From assembly GCF_000699445.3 (NCBI RefSeq), contig NC_067199.1, forward strand, positions 30,774,402-30,838,401: a DNA stretch of 64,000 nucleotides. Direction: 5' to 3'. The stretch comes from Schistosoma haematobium (Eukaryota; Platyhelminthes; Trematoda; Strigeidida; Schistosomatidae). Below are positions 36,395 through 49,400 of the stretch, piece by piece (position 1 is the stretch's first letter; every line of letters starts with the position of its first letter). The notes under the pieces were generated by a model. That model searched no databases and had not been told where the DNA came from. It saw only the letters and a program-made list of their open reading frames with translations. A program made the position numbers and the translations under genes.

Positions 36395-36610
36395 CTCATT
36401 GTGAGACTACTTCTATCCTGGGCTCTTCTTTCAGTTGTTACCAAATAGTGTTTATGGTCTTAATATCTATTTCCGATTTCTGTCGCCATGTATTATTTGG
36501 TCTTGAGCCTTTTCTTCCACCCTGAAGATTCTAAATTATGACTTGACTTATGATATAGTTCATTGGTTTATGTAGAGTATATCCTGTCCACCCCCATGCG
36601 TACACCAGTG
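36395..36610 (-). mobile_element. Diverged RTE-like LINE 3' fragment
   Basis: TTGGTCTTGAGCCTTTTCTT, ACCCTGAAGATTC and the following bases align with the minus-strand C-terminal block at 2070-2120 (TTGGTCTTCCTCTTTTCC, GCCTTGAGGATTCC). Too decayed to translate. Confidence 0.5.
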
Positions 36611-38090
36611 TTTAGTCTAGGAAAAGCTCATTACACACTTAAAACATTGTAAATTATCTAGTTTTATGTCGATATATATATGATTAAGTAACAATTAACA
36701 GTTCGCAAATATTCCTTGTTTTTTCCAAACTTTTAGTTATATCACAAAACGTTATTTATAAATTTTGGTGCTATGAAATATCTTGTCTTCAGTGCAATTT
36801 TTTTAAAGTGAATTTAACAGGAGTACTATCATTTTTCTCATGTCTTACAATTGGGCTTTGGATAAGTTACTTCAAATCCCTCTAATTATTATGTCATTCA
36901 TTCTATTGTCAATTTTTTCTTAATCAGAACTAAATAGTAATCTATTGAAAACTAATAATAATAGCTAATCTCTCATTATATTTAAATGGAATTATTATGA
37001 TTTCATTTATAGCTCAATGAACAATTAAATTCATTATTTTTTTAAAAAACGATAATACTATTCAAACTAATTCATGTATCCTTTTAATCACTAAACCAGC
37101 ATGTGATTTATCTCTATGTTATGATTATAAATCTTTGATTAATAATATCTCTCATTTGTCTACTGAATAATAATATTTATTACGTTTTATTTTGTTTTTA
37201 ATGTTGGAGTTTATGTTTACCAAGTTAGATTATTTTTGATTGTAAGTGTTTCTCTATATGTATCTTATCAACAGACAAAAATATTTCGAAAATATCAGTA
37301 AATTTGATTATATTTTGATATTGAATAAAATTATCTCATCTAGTCTTATTGATATGTGTTTATATAAATTTAACTATTCCTATAGAATGAAATGGAAATT
37401 AAATGATGAAGTAAACTTGTGGCACGAATAGATATTTTTCTTTTTTTTCTAGTGATGTTACATCCTCTCCAATGAATGGTTTATTTGTGAAATGTTGAAA
37501 CAGTGTTCAAGATAACCACATAATTGTATTCCTTAAAGAAAAATAAATATTTTGTTGAGAAATTATTATGTAACGGGCAAATCACAATACTTTCTTATGA
37601 ATCGATTTGTAATAAATTGTTTTCAAAAACTTAGTTTTCTTAATGTGAATTTGGATCTTTAGTGAATATTGTGTTAAGATTTATTTGACTGTTTTTGTCC
37701 TAAGTTTTTGGTAGAATGAATTTATGTCGAAAATGTCTAGTGTTTGAAGATTGGTCTAAATGTCGAGATTCTGAGCATTATTCAGAATGAGTACAGTTTC
37801 CTCTTGGTAAGATACAGACATTATTTCAGTTAAATTCTTGCATACAGGTGTCTATATAGGCAGGCATGAATGATGATGTATCTTATCGTTTAGGTGTACA
37901 TCTATTTCTGTAAAATAAGAGTGATTCAATTAGTTTTAGCTCAACTAAACTTCTCACACTCACTAGAATTAGTTGTTGATTATGTTGCCCGCAATATCAA
38001 TAAAAGCTTGGCTAGTAAACCATTCAGCCTATAGAACGCGAGATCGCATAAAGAATAAGTTGTATTATACAAATTGAATGAGTCAGTCTT
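36610..38090. other. Gene-free AT-rich spacer
   Basis: Very AT-rich. No supported gene or repeat seen. Confidence 0.5.
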
Positions 38091-38485
38091 TGTACTTAGG
38101 CATTCCGTTGCATCAGGTCTGTCACTCTTCTTCTTTCCGATTGTCACCAAGTTTTATTTATTCGCTTGATGTTCACCTCCGATTCCTTGCGCTATCTGTT
38201 CTTTAGCCTTCTTCGTTTTCTCTGACGATTCCATGTTAGGACTTGCTTTGTGACACATTCTGATGATTTATCCATCTCTAGTGTCTTTTCCTAATTTCCT
38301 CTTCAGCTGGAAGTTGGTTTGTTCTCCAACATGGTCGACTGTTGCTAATGTAATCTGGCTAACGGGTCTGGAAAACTGCTTACAAATACCTGTACCCTTT
38401 TGATAATGCTTTTAGTAGTTCTCCAAGTTTCAGCTCTATGCAACAGGACTCCCTGGACATTCGTATTGAGAATTCGATTAGTTTT
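38090..38485 (-). mobile_element. Diverged RTE-like LINE 3' region
   Basis: The minus strand resembles the C-terminal and connection region of the LINE at 38491-44262 (block around 38205-38260: TTTAGCCTTCTTCGTTTTCT, GACGATTCCATGTTAGG; and 38440-38470: GACATTCGTATTGAGAATTC). It abuts the 5' end of the plus-strand copy, forming a head-to-head pair. Confidence 0.55.
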
Positions 38486-38682
38486 CCAGCATCAACTCCG
38501 CCTGTAGCTCTTATAGGGTTACTGCCGGTCCCAAGCCCGGGTAAAGGAAGAGGGTTGGGCATGGGGTTAGCGTTCCCATCCCGTAGAAAACTAACTCGCT
38601 AAAAAAACGCTTACCAGAAAAAAATGGTCCAAACCATTTTAACTCTGCCCTGGGAGTTAGAAGGTCTTCATTTAGAAGAATT

Positions 38683-39195
38683 ATGACGCTTCATGGTGAA
38701 AGCCGAGCTCCTTCGGAAGCCACGAGGCCGATGCCCCTTCTAACAATCAGAGCAAAAATTTTTATAGGTACATGGAACGTTCGAACAATGTGGGAAACCG
38801 GGAAGACCAGTCAAATAGCAATGGAAATGGGGAGATACAACTTAGCAGTACTGGGAATCAGCGAAACCCACTGGACCCAAGCTGGACAGAAAAGGCTAGC
38901 TACGGGAGAGATGCTGCTATACTCCGGTCACGAAGAGGACAACGCTCCACACACTCAGGGAGTCGCTCTTATGCTGTCCAAAGTAGCACGAAATGCACTT
39001 GTAGGATGGGAATCTCACGGATCCAGAATCATCAAAGCATCATCCAAAACAAAGAAGGAGGGGATCTTAATGAATGTTATCCAATGTTATGCACCCACCA
39101 ATGATAGCAACGACGACATTAAAGATCAGTTCTACGAGCGGCTACAGTCAATCATTGAGAAATGCCCAAGGAAGGACCTAACTATTCTGATGTGA
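38683..39195 (+). pseudogene. LINE endonuclease (EEP) domain, stopped early
   Basis: N-terminal part of the LINE polyprotein, 170 codons: endonuclease motifs TWNVRT (metal-binding region), SETHW and YAPT are readable. The stop at 39193-39195 truncates it just before the DFN motif, and the rest of the domain is read in another ORF from 39244. Active enzymes of this family nick target DNA for target-primed reverse transcription; this copy cannot. Confidence 0.85.
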
Positions 39196-39860
39196 TATCT
39201 AAATGCCAAAGTCGGAATAGACAACATTGGATATGAAGATATTATGGGACGACATGGACTGGGACAGAGAAACGAAAATGGAGAAAGATTTGAAAATCTA
39301 TGTGCATTCAACAAATTGGTCATAGGAGGCACAGTATTTCCACACAAGCGTATACACAAGGCTACATGGATCTCGCCGGACCACACTACAGAGAACCAGA
39401 TAGATCATATTTGCATCAACAAAAAAATTCCGAAGGACAATGGAAGATGTGAGAACCAGGAGAGGAGCCGACATAGCTTCAGATCACCATCTTGTTGTGG
39501 CTAAAGAAGAACTGGATAACTGGACAATCAGCACTACAAAGGTTCAATACAACCTTCCTTCGAGATACTGAAAAACTAGACAAATTCAAGATAGCTCTCA
39601 AGAACAGGTTTCAAGCCTTACAGTATCTCCTGAAGAAAGAAGCTACTATGGAGGACAACTGAAAAGGTATCAAAGAAGCATTAACTTCAACGTGTCAAGA
39701 GGTTCTGGGTATCAAGAAGCATCATCATAAGGAATGGATCTCTGTAGAAACACTGAACAGGATCAAAGAGAGGAAGAACAAGAAGACACCAATTAACAAC
39801 AGCCGAACACGAGCAGAGGAATTCCTAGCACAAGCTGAATACATTGAAGCAAACAAGCAA

Positions 39861-40982
39861 GTGAAGAGGAGCATTAGAATCGACAAGAAGAAGTACGTGG
39901 AAGAACAAGCAACGACGGCGGAAAAAGCTGCTAGAGAAGGAAATATGAAACAACTTTACGATACAACGAAGAAACTAGCAGGGAAATACAGTAAACAAGA
40001 GAGACCGGTCGAAGACAAAGAAGGCAAGTCAATCACTGAAATTCAACAACAGCGGAACAGATGGGTAGAATACTTCGAGAAACTCCTGAATAGGCCGGCT
40101 CCAATGAATACACCGGACATCGAAGCAGCGCACACAGATCTTCCTATAGATGTCAATCCACCAACTACGGAAGAAATTAGAATGGCCGTCAGACAAATCA
40201 AGAACGGGAAAGCAGCAGGACCCGACAACATACCAGCTGAAGCACTGAAATCAGACATCGAAACAACCACAGTCATGCTTTATCTTCTATTCGAAAAGAT
40301 TTGGGAGGAGGAACAAGTGCCGATGGACTGGAAAGAAGGACACCTCATCAAGATTCCAAAGAAAGGAGATCTGAGCAAATGTGAAAAACACAGAGGCATT
40401 ACACTACTGTCAGTACCAGGAAAAGTCTTTATTAGAGTTTTGCTGAACCGGATGGAAGATGCAGTAGACGCCCAACTTCGAGATCAACAAGCTGGATTCT
40501 GTAAGGATCGGTCGTGCACAGACCAAATTGCAACACTACGGATCATCGTCGAACAATCAGTTGAGTGGAACTCATCACTATACATCAACTTGATCGATTA
40601 TGAAAAGGCATTTGACAGTATAGATAGGATAACGTTATGGAAACTTCGACACTACGGAGTTCCTGAGAAGATTGTCAATATTATCCGGAATTCATATGAC
40701 GGACTCCAGTGCAAGGTCGTGCATGGAGGACAGCTGACAGATGCATTCCAAGTAAGGATCGGAGTCAGACAAGGCTGTCTACTCTCTCCCTTCCTCTTTG
40801 TTCTGGTGGTCAACTGGATTATGAAGACCTCGACATCTGAGGGAAAACACGGCATACAATGGACAGCTCAGAATCAATTATACGATTTGGTCCTCGCAGA
40901 TGACCTAGCCCTCCTATCCCATACACACAAACAAATGAAGATGAAGACAATTAGTGTAGGAGCAGCTGTGGCGGCCCTTTAA
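39861..40982 (+). pseudogene. LINE reverse transcriptase, disrupted
   Basis: 373 open codons covering RT fingers and palm (AGPDNIPAEALK; LINLIDYEKAFDSID-type first catalytic Asp; GVRQGCLLSPFLF; ADD box in the form LADDLALL instead of the usual FADD or YADD). The last five residues come from the inserted LTR. The remainder of RT and the C-terminal domain resume after 43539. Activity is not expected. Confidence 0.85.
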
Positions 40983-41420
40983 TCTGACTCCATTTAGAGC
41001 GTATGAATGATTGTTATCGCTGATTCTCGTATATAATCGTCGACTTAAATCGCGTTATCCAATAACGGAATTAAATAAGTCGAATAACGAGAATTGACTT
41101 GAGAATACATATATTTCGTACATGAAGTGAATGAAGCACAGCAAAGCAAAAATGACACGTATGGAAGATGGCTGGGAAGCCAACTCCATTTTAATCAAGC
41201 GTTACTCAGTATTTATAGTCAGACAAAAATAAACTACAAACATGTGATGAGTCATGGGACATGAAGTGTACACACATATACGCTCATATATAAAAACAGT
41301 CAAGACTGATAAGTGAATAATTGACAAGGTCAAAATATGACTCAAGTAGAATGAATAAAATGGAATGTCCGAAAACTAGAATATAAGATATATGGGCTTA
41401 AAATAATGACTGACACTACA
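40967..41420 (-). repeat. LTR (3' LTR in element sense), 454 bp
   Basis: Nearly identical to the LTR at 43082-43534. Visible differences are confined to the first eight plus-strand bases (TGTGGCGG against TGTTGTGA) and one A in an A-run. Both start TGT and end ACA. Confidence 0.92.
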
Positions 41421-43061
41421 TAGCCCCCTCGTAGAAAATAGCACTTTTAAAAAATGTCTGTTTTCGAAAATAACACTGAAGTGATATGAAGCTAACGTTA
41501 ACAATAAGTAGCCAAAAAAAATTGTACAACACTCGATAAAGTACAGTGTCACATGAAGGGTGAGTGTATTATATGAAAATGTTATACTTATGCAAAAGAA
41601 TACATGAATATCGAAAAGGCGCGAACAAAAATGGAAACGTTAGCATGCGAATATGAGAAAATTAATGAGCGTACAACAAATTAACATGCACTTATGTTGT
41701 GATTGTCTGAACGATAAAATAACACGTTTGTATGAGTGATTCAAATTATCGTGAAAATAGTAATAAATTGTTTCTGGGTATGACAGGGAAATAAATCGTC
41801 AAAATGAGTACAGTAGAATACGACAGAAATTGGTCTGTGATGTTGACAGAATAGTGAAATATGCGAAATATATGTTCTGTTGAGCCGCAGCAGAATAAAT
41901 AGCATCGACTAGCTATGAGTGAATTCGAATTTGAATGCGTAGTTCCCGTTTGTAGGATGATAATAGGCAAGTCGTGAAATGATATCTGCATTGACGGGTG
42001 ATATTAGTTGCTGTACTGCAATTGATAAATCATAAAATTTGAAGTCAGTGAATGTTGTCGTCTGCATTATGACAGATGCATTGAGTTATCATTAACTATG
42101 TATTAGTAGAAGAATGACCAGAGGAACAGAATGGTGACTGAGCAGACGAAATACGTAGAGTCGAATTCCTTTTTGGTCATGAAGCCTAGAGTGGTTTGAG
42201 GGAGATGCGCTCGATCTCGTTTGTTATAAAACCGTACTAAGGCATGACAAAAATACCAATACATATGATTAGCGATGGCGACGTATGAGACTGACTTGGA
42301 TGTAACGAACAAGAGTGTATCTTTGAGAGACTAGCTCTAAACTCTATGTTCTGACATGCAGTGCGATGTGAATAGAATAGTAGTTGCAGTACTCGAATAG
42401 CGTTTTTGGGTAATTAATGATGCGGCATGCAGTTATGCATGTGAAAGAATAGATAAGATGAACGTAATGATTTCTAGTTAGCTAGTTAGATGCATCCACA
42501 GACATAATAGGAGGCGATTTCGAAATGAAAAATGTATGTTATGATAACATAAATTGCTGACCTCGACTAAGTGAATGAATGTAATATTAGGTCAAAATGA
42601 CATGGAAAAAAATTGGAACGAACTCACTTAAAGCAGGAAAATTTCATGTTTTGGATAGTAAAAATATTCCAGTGAGTTTTGAATGTCATAAAGTGGAGTG
42701 GAATTTTCATAAAATGATAATTTGTTCAGTGAGTGATATGGTTGCGAAAATGTCAATTTAGTGACAGCACGAACAAGATTAATGATTCCACATTCGGTCA
42801 TGATATTGGCAATAATGTAATAATAAGCATATAATGATAATTTGAATCGTAATTAAACAACCCAACGAATGGATCAATGAGAATGGTTGACATGAGTACA
42901 AAGTATCGATAAGATAATACGACATGAGCATGTCCATACCATGATGCACCGGCTTTGCTGATTGCGTCGGATTGGATATTTCGCTGGCTTCGCTGAGTTT
43001 GTTCGTCGAACGTATAGAGTGCAGCAGTTCCTTCATCGACGTAGCCTGCTGCGTTGCGTTC

Positions 43062-43081
43062 GTCGTCGGCGGGCTCACCAA
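43062..43081 (-). promoter_or_regulatory. Putative primer-binding site of the LTR element
   Basis: TTGGTGAGCCCGCCGACGAC follows the 5' LTR in element sense. TGGTGA..CC.GACG recalls sites complementary to tRNA 3' ends in gypsy elements (a tRNA-Trp-type primer is one option), but the match is not exact. Confidence 0.5.
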
Positions 43082-43534
43082 TGTTGTGACCCTTTAATCT
43101 GACTCCATTTAGAGCGTATGAATGATTGTTATCGCTGATTCTCGTATATAATCGTCGACTTAAATCGCGTTATCCAATAACGGAATTAAATAAGTCGAAT
43201 AACGAGAATTGACTTGAGAATACATATATTTCGTACATGAAGTGAATGAAGCACAGCAAAGCAAAATGACACGTATGGAAGATGGCTGGGAAGCCAACTC
43301 CATTTTAATCAAGCGTTACTCAGTATTTATAGTCAGACAAAAATAAACTACAAACATGTGATGAGTCATGGGACATGAAGTGTACACACATATACGCTCA
43401 TATATAAAAACAGTCAAGACTGATAAGTGAATAATTGACAAGGTCAAAATATGACTCAAGTAGAATGAATAAAATGGAATGTCCGAAAACTAGAATATAA
43501 GATATATGGGCTTAAAATAATGACTGACACTACA
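43082..43534 (-). repeat. LTR (5' LTR in element sense), 453 bp
   Basis: Partner of 40967-41420. In element sense it is followed directly by the putative primer-binding site at about 43081-43062. Confidence 0.92.
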
Positions 43535-44245
43535 CAGCCTTTGCATCAGTAGGCCTCAACATACGCAGGGGAAAAAGTAAGATTCTCAAATACAACACAG
43601 AGAACACCAACCCAATCACACTTGACGGCGAAACTCTGGGAGATATGTATCCTGCACATACCTGGGAAGCATCAACGACAAACAAGGAGGATGTGATGCA
43701 GACGTAAAGGCGAAGAATGGCAAAGTAAGGGCCTCATTCCTACAATTGAAGAGCATATGGAACTCGAAACAACTGTCAACCAATGTCAAAGTCAGAATCT
43801 CCAATACGAACGTCAAGACAGTTCTACTGTACGAAGCTGAAAAGTGAAGAACTACTACAACCATCATCAAGAAGGTACAAGTATTTATAAATAGTTGTCT
43901 ACGCAAGATACTCAGCACCCATTGGCCGGATACCATCAGCAACAGTCTACTGTGGGAGAGAACAAAGCAGCTTCGAGTTGAAGAGGAAATTAGGAAAAGA
44001 CGTTGGAAATGGATAGGACATACATTACGGAAATTACCAAACTACATCACGAGGCAAGTCGTAACTTGGAATCCTGAAGGGAAGCGGAAAAGAGGAAGGC
44101 CAAAGAACACATTACGTCGGATAATAGAAGCAGATATGAAAACGATGAATTACAACTGGACGGAGCTAGAAAGGATTGATCAGGACAGGGTTGGATGGAG
44201 AATGCTGGTGAGCGGCCTGTGCTCCTTCACGAGGAGTAACAGGCG

Positions 44246-44269
44246 TAAGTAAGTAAGTAAGTAAGTAAT
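44246..44269 (+). repeat. (TAAG)n tail of the LINE
   Basis: Five to six TAAG units directly after the last LINE codons. The same short-repeat tail, in complement, ends the fragment at 1930. Confidence 0.85.
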
Positions 44270-44289
44270 CAATATCATAGAATAAATCA

Positions 44290-44480
44290 TGGACTAATTA
44301 TAGTTAAACCACGAAACACTAGACCGCTGTTTTATTTTAGTATAAAACTCATTATCATTAAGCGACCACGATCTCACTACCCGAGATCGAACCCAAGACC
44401 TTCTGTGTTGCTCTTGGACGCTTAACCTCTAGACCACTGTAGGGATCGTGACACACACACACGCGGTTGTTGAGCTTCAT
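44290..44480 (-). mobile_element. Diverged tRNA-headed SINE
   Basis: Minus strand: A-box-like GTGGTCTAGAGGTTAAGCGT and B-box-like GGTTCGATCTC, then a degenerate body (complement of CCACGAAACACTAGACCG). The hammerhead region is unrecognisable. An (AC)n run at 44449-44462 follows the head. It lies directly behind the LINE tail. Confidence 0.6.
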
Positions 44481-46290
44481 ATTAGTACAAAACAGTTGTT
44501 CAGTGCTCCTCAGTTTTTACCGGGTGATTATACCAAGAACAGTCCATGAATAATTTCATGAACATTTAACAATTTGTAGAAAAGTCCTTATACTATTATC
44601 ATTATTATTATCATCATTACTATACTTCTTATTTAACCAACACGAAAGATATCTGAGTCTCTTTAATTAAAATGATTATATTCTTCTGATTTCTAGTCTA
44701 ATTAAAATTAAACATTTGTTTTCAAGTAATTAAATTAAAAATGGTTTGTTTTTGCGTTTAAATACTGTTTCTTTTTTTACTCAATCTTAATTTAATTAGA
44801 TAATACTTTTTGTTGTTGTTGTTGTTGTTAAATCCAAAATTAGATCATTGTGTAGTTTAAATTACAATAATCATGTCAACATATTGTATGATTTTTTTCT
44901 CACAGTTTCGAGTACATTTATTCTTTCTTAACTTACTGTTAAAATAATTTTGTTATTATGATTGTTATTACTTTGATAAATTCCATCTCATAATAATTGA
45001 TTAGAATCTTTGTTGTTGTGGTAAATATCATCTTTAAACCAAATGAACATTTAACAACTGGATATGTATACAAGTAACTGGCCATTTTAAAGAAATTTTT
45101 GTAGTGTAATGAAGTATCTTTTTTTAAAAAAATCTTATTGAATTTAATCTTATTATATAATGTAAGTTTAGTTAGTTAAGGAATCACGATGAATAATTCA
45201 AGAGTATGTAAGGTAGGATAAAATGGGGTTATTTTAATCTAGCAAATAAGTCAGAGTATGAATAATTATGTCTGAAATGTTCTATTTCAAATGATTTGGG
45301 CAATCAATTACATTGACCAGAATGCTATCAAATATTCTCTAGATAAAAGTAAGAAAATATCAGCCATAGTAAGTCTATGTCTCTCATTGCAGAATAGGGG
45401 ATCATAGATTTCACATACGAGAAGAAACTTTCAATTCATAACAACTTTTGATTATCGGTCTGACAAAGTTTATTTCATTCAACCGGTCACAAAGTCCCGA
45501 TATGTTAACTTTGTTTCCTGTGGTTGTTTATATTAAGGTTTAAGGGATTCAATTAATTACCGGGAACAGCTGTGTGAAATAAACTGATAGTTTTTCTTAC
45601 TAATACTGTTACCTCTACTTCTAATAATATCATGTTTAATTACTGGTTAAGAATCTCGGTTGTATTGTTTGTATGTATTTAACAGAGATAAACTTTTCAC
45701 GCTAGTGTTACACAGCTTACTGACTTTTTACTCATCCAAAATTTTCAGTTTCTTTCTTGCTTATATGAATACTAACTTGAAGCTATAAAATAAATTTAAA
45801 TTTGCCTGTTATCTAATTCATGTTTTATGTAAATTTAATCTCTTTATATTCTTATAGTTTTCTGATAGCTTTTAAAGAATTACTGAATAAAGGTATCCAC
45901 TGCAAGCTTTTATGTTGACACAAAAAATACTTGATAGAATTTTGATGGTTTTAAGTTGAGCAATCTTCATTTCTATCAATTATTTGGGTCTGTTTAATTA
46001 ATTACACGTATTTTGGTCATTCAGTGACTGGTTATGTTTGAAGCTGGACTCATTTGTTTATCTTTCATTGATTTACTTAATTATGCCCGTTTTTAACGCT
46101 GTCTTTTTCTATCTTTATGCTTTTTCTAAAACTTGATCACGTCAATATCTGTTCCTTCTTTTGCCTTTATTCACTTATAGGGTATATTTATTATTCGAAG
46201 CATATTTTTGAGTTAAAGTTTCTTTAAATTGAATTTTTTCCCTACAAATTATTTGTTTATTATTATCATCTAAAACATTGTCTAGTATTT
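44480..46290. other. Gene-free AT-rich spacer with a (GTT)n run
   Basis: Contains about seven GTT units at 44811-44829. No coding signal identified. Confidence 0.5.
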
Positions 46291-46291
46291 T

Positions 46292-46410
46292 TAATAGTTG
46301 AATTCATGAGTCAATCAAAGTTAGATCACCATAAAAAACCTGGAATCACTAGACGACCGTTCAGTGCTAAATCACTAAGATCTCCATAAAACCCCATTCT
46401 GATAATATTT
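46292..46410 (-). mobile_element. Family-B SINE, internally deleted
   Basis: The left end TAGTTGAATTCATGAGTCAA with CACCATAAAAAACCTGGAA and the right end TCTCCATAAAACCCCATTCT are both present, but the tRNA-like head and the hammerhead region between them are gone. Confidence 0.65.
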
Positions 46411-46419
46411 TCAGTTTGA

Positions 46420-49400
46420 TGAGGTTGGTGAGAGTTTTTTTAGACAGTGAATATACAATAACGTTTGTCGTTTAGAATTTATACTTAAATGGAAGTTGTT
46501 ATAATTATATCAACTGGTAATTAACAAAGAGAATATGAATATTTCCAGGAAATGAGCCTTACTTATTCCGACTAATAACTGAAGTGCTAGGAACTTGATT
46601 AGTATTTATGTTGTTATGAAAAAGTCATCATTCGAGTGGTTCAATCTTTTTTCTCTGTAATCCTAGTACGTGTATCATACTGCTACTGATGTCATATAAC
46701 TTTGTGTTAGACATGTACCACTGATCTGTATTTGGATCAAGACGAAACAGAATCTGACTGACCTCATGAGATCGTAATAAAGTAAAACTCGAGTTATAGA
46801 TATTTAGAACAATTTTTCATCACTTTTCTTGCTTAATCATTGTATTTCGAAAATTCCTAGAAGAATAGAAACCACTGGTTTAACTACAGGAAAGGCTTTA
46901 TGATATCAAATGAATTTTTTTCTTACAATAGTACCATAGTATTTTTTAAAGAAATTAATCTAACAACATGACTAATTACACAGATATCAACTGATTATAA
47001 AGGGTGTGCTTGTATCTATGTAAGCTTTATTTAGGTTAATGATAATAATTCTATTAAGGTTGCTTATTGAATTAAAAAAGATCATCATCTGAAATCAGTG
47101 CATCGGTTTATACAGACAGATTTGTATTTCTTAGTTGGTAATATATAAGTCTGGATAATCAACCGGAGAGCGGATATGGATAGTTATTTAAGATTTCAGG
47201 ACTTATTTTTTAAGATTTAATGATGTAACATTTATTATTATCTGTAACACCAGGATTTCAAACTGGATTGAAATTATACTATTCATTCACAGAGAAGAAT
47301 TTAATTTATAGTCAAGTTCAATAACATTTATTTAGTTGCCAGTATTCAATAAACATAGATTCTACGTAACGAAAGAAAACTATTGTGTCACTGAAGAAAA
47401 ATAAAAATAATTCATTGAAGAAAATTCCCTTCATGACTATTTCATTTGCAACTGTACAAATGTTCTTGTATTTAATTTACTTGCCAAAATTAGTAGCTCA
47501 TAGCAGAATAGAGTAGTGTTGAACAATTTTAAAAACTGAAATGATATCCTGTCATAAATCTGATAAGTCTTATAACCGAACGCTCGATTCGATTCCTTTG
47601 CCGCTTCTATTAAATTTAGACAGGATCTACACAGCAACTTGAACATAGGAAAGAAGGCTCGAAGACGTGTGATAAGGACTTATTTGATTCGCAACATAAA
47701 TCTACGTAATCTGCAAATACACCACGTTTTATATTATTTATTTACAGTTAGTTAAGCAGTCAGATTCGTATAGGTTGAACTGAGTTTTATTTAACAATAA
47801 TAATTCATTAACTTTGTGAACACATATTTGCAACATAATGTAGTGAAACATCTATAACCCGTCTTAAGATGAGAATGTGTGTCACACACGATAGGAAAAA
47901 AACCCAGTTTATATGTCATTCTCATTCCAATTAATTAAGCTATCCGTCACCAGATCAAAATCGTTTGCGAAATTTAAATATTGAGAGGAATTTATGTAGT
48001 ATTCCAATGGCTAATAAAAAGCGTCAAGATGAAGATAGTTTATAGATGAGCGTTAATTGTCCATTTGATAAATATTAGGGACAGAATAATTAAATGTTCT
48101 AATAATGGCTAGTTAATAATCGTGAAAAATAATTAGGAAGGAATGGAAAAAAAGATGGATTATAGAAGATAGGAAGGAAAGTTAAGATCACTGTAGAATG
48201 GATGACTGAACATACTGAAAACTTGTACACGAAGGTCAGGCTTAAATTAGTGGATAACTAGGGCCTTTGGCGCAAATATAGTTTTCATTCGTGTTTCTTT
48301 TGTACCGATTCTTCTGACTCTATAAATATTTTTAAAGGAATATTCTGTTGAAGTTTAGTAACCAAAATTAACTAGATGTTTCTGGATTAGGCTTTTGATT
48401 GACTTCTGTAATCTTATATGTAGTATAAAATTCTTTGGCCTATTATTCGTTTGAATTGAATCTTCATCAAAAGTACGCTGCCCTCGGGAACTAGTTTCAT
48501 TTTTGTAGCAAAATTTCCATCACCTACCTAACGGTGAACAAACTTTGATTGTGTTCTACAAAGTTGTTTATTTGCCCTTGGTTACTTAATGGCTGAAATC
48601 TGTTTAGTGTACTGATAAACGGGAAAAAAATAAAAGTTTTGATCTTGCTAACTTTTCATCTTTACAATTGTAGAATACTTATGTAAACTAGTTATTTTAA
48701 TTACAGCAATTTACTATTGTTTTTTGTTGTACTATGCACTTTCAACTTTGTACGACTTGCCATAAGCTCAATGAAATATTAGAATAGAGCGATAACTGAC
48801 TGTCAAGTTATTTTGAAGGAATTTATAACTAGTATATCAGTATTATGCTCTTCTTAATCACAAATGTTCATGATTACAATTTTTCTGAACAAGAAGTTTC
48901 AGTGTTGCATTTAGAATAGGAGGAATTATGATATATTGAGTCAGATATATATAAATTAACGAACAGTGTATTTATAAAAAACTGGTTGTGTTCAATGAAA
49001 TGCGATGAAGACAATATTCAGTACTTTTGTTATCACTCTGATCAAATACATGACTACAAATATGATAAGTTAAGTAACCTCTAAGTAAAATCACAAACTC
49101 CTTAAGTAACTTGAAAGGCTTAAGAGATTAGATGATATTCCCAGAAAAAATAATTGTGGTTTAATCATAACAAGTACGTAAAACGAATGCAATCATCTGA
49201 TTACTATAAAACTGATAAAGGGGATTAATTAAGAGAAAAATGGCATATTTACTATGTTCACATCTCATAATTAACAAGATACTCTTCATCCCTTGAATCG
49301 AGATTTAGTAGTTCACATTTTCAGAATGAAACAACCTGTAAAATAACATTATCTCCAATCAGTGTCATTAATGAGTAATTATCCTTTACTTATTTGACTC

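Larger units (their letters stand above)
40967..43534 (-). mobile_element. Non-autonomous LTR retrotransposon (2568 bp) nested in the LINE
   Basis: Two near-identical direct repeats (40967-41420 and 43082-43534) enclose 1661 bp. The 4-bp target CAGC is duplicated (40963-40966 and 43535-43538), and removing the insert restores the LINE frame GGA-GCA-GCC-TTT. Orientation is minus: reading that way, the LTR runs TGTAGTGTCAG...ACA, is followed by TTGGTGAGCCCGCCGACGAC (primer-binding position) and the far LTR is preceded by GAGGGGGCTA (polypurine tract). The internal region has no gag, protease, RT or integrase, only a 100-codon opening from TTG at 43081. It must have moved with enzymes supplied by a relative, probably of the gypsy type. 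Confidence 0.9.
38491..44262 (+). mobile_element. RTE-like LINE, nearly full length, broken and interrupted by an LTR element
   Basis: The 5' region starts about 38491 (CAACTCCGCCTGTAGCTC). The EEP endonuclease ORF at 38683-39195 shows FIGTWNVRTM, LGISETHWTQAG and YAPTNDSNDDIKDQFYERL and is stopped by TGA at 39193, where family members read on into DFNAK (here YLNAK). It continues 39244-39504 (HKATWISPDHTTENQIDHIC) with a frameshift near 39430. The RT ORF at 39861-40982 has NGKAAGPDNIPAEALK, HRGITLLSVPGK, IDYEKAFDSID, GVRQGCLLSPFLF and LVLADDLALL. It is cut at 40966 by the LTR insertion and resumes at 43539 with FASVGLNI, then [17 protein letters not shown] and [13 protein letters not shown]. 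It ends in (TAAG)n at 44246-44269. Several stops make it non-autonomous now. Confidence 0.9.

Noticed and set aside
42779..43081. 100-codon ORF at the inner edge of the LTR element as a gag gene
   Set aside because: It begins with TTG on the primer-site junction, only the first about 45 codons look balanced, and no gag motif such as a CCHC knuckle is seen.
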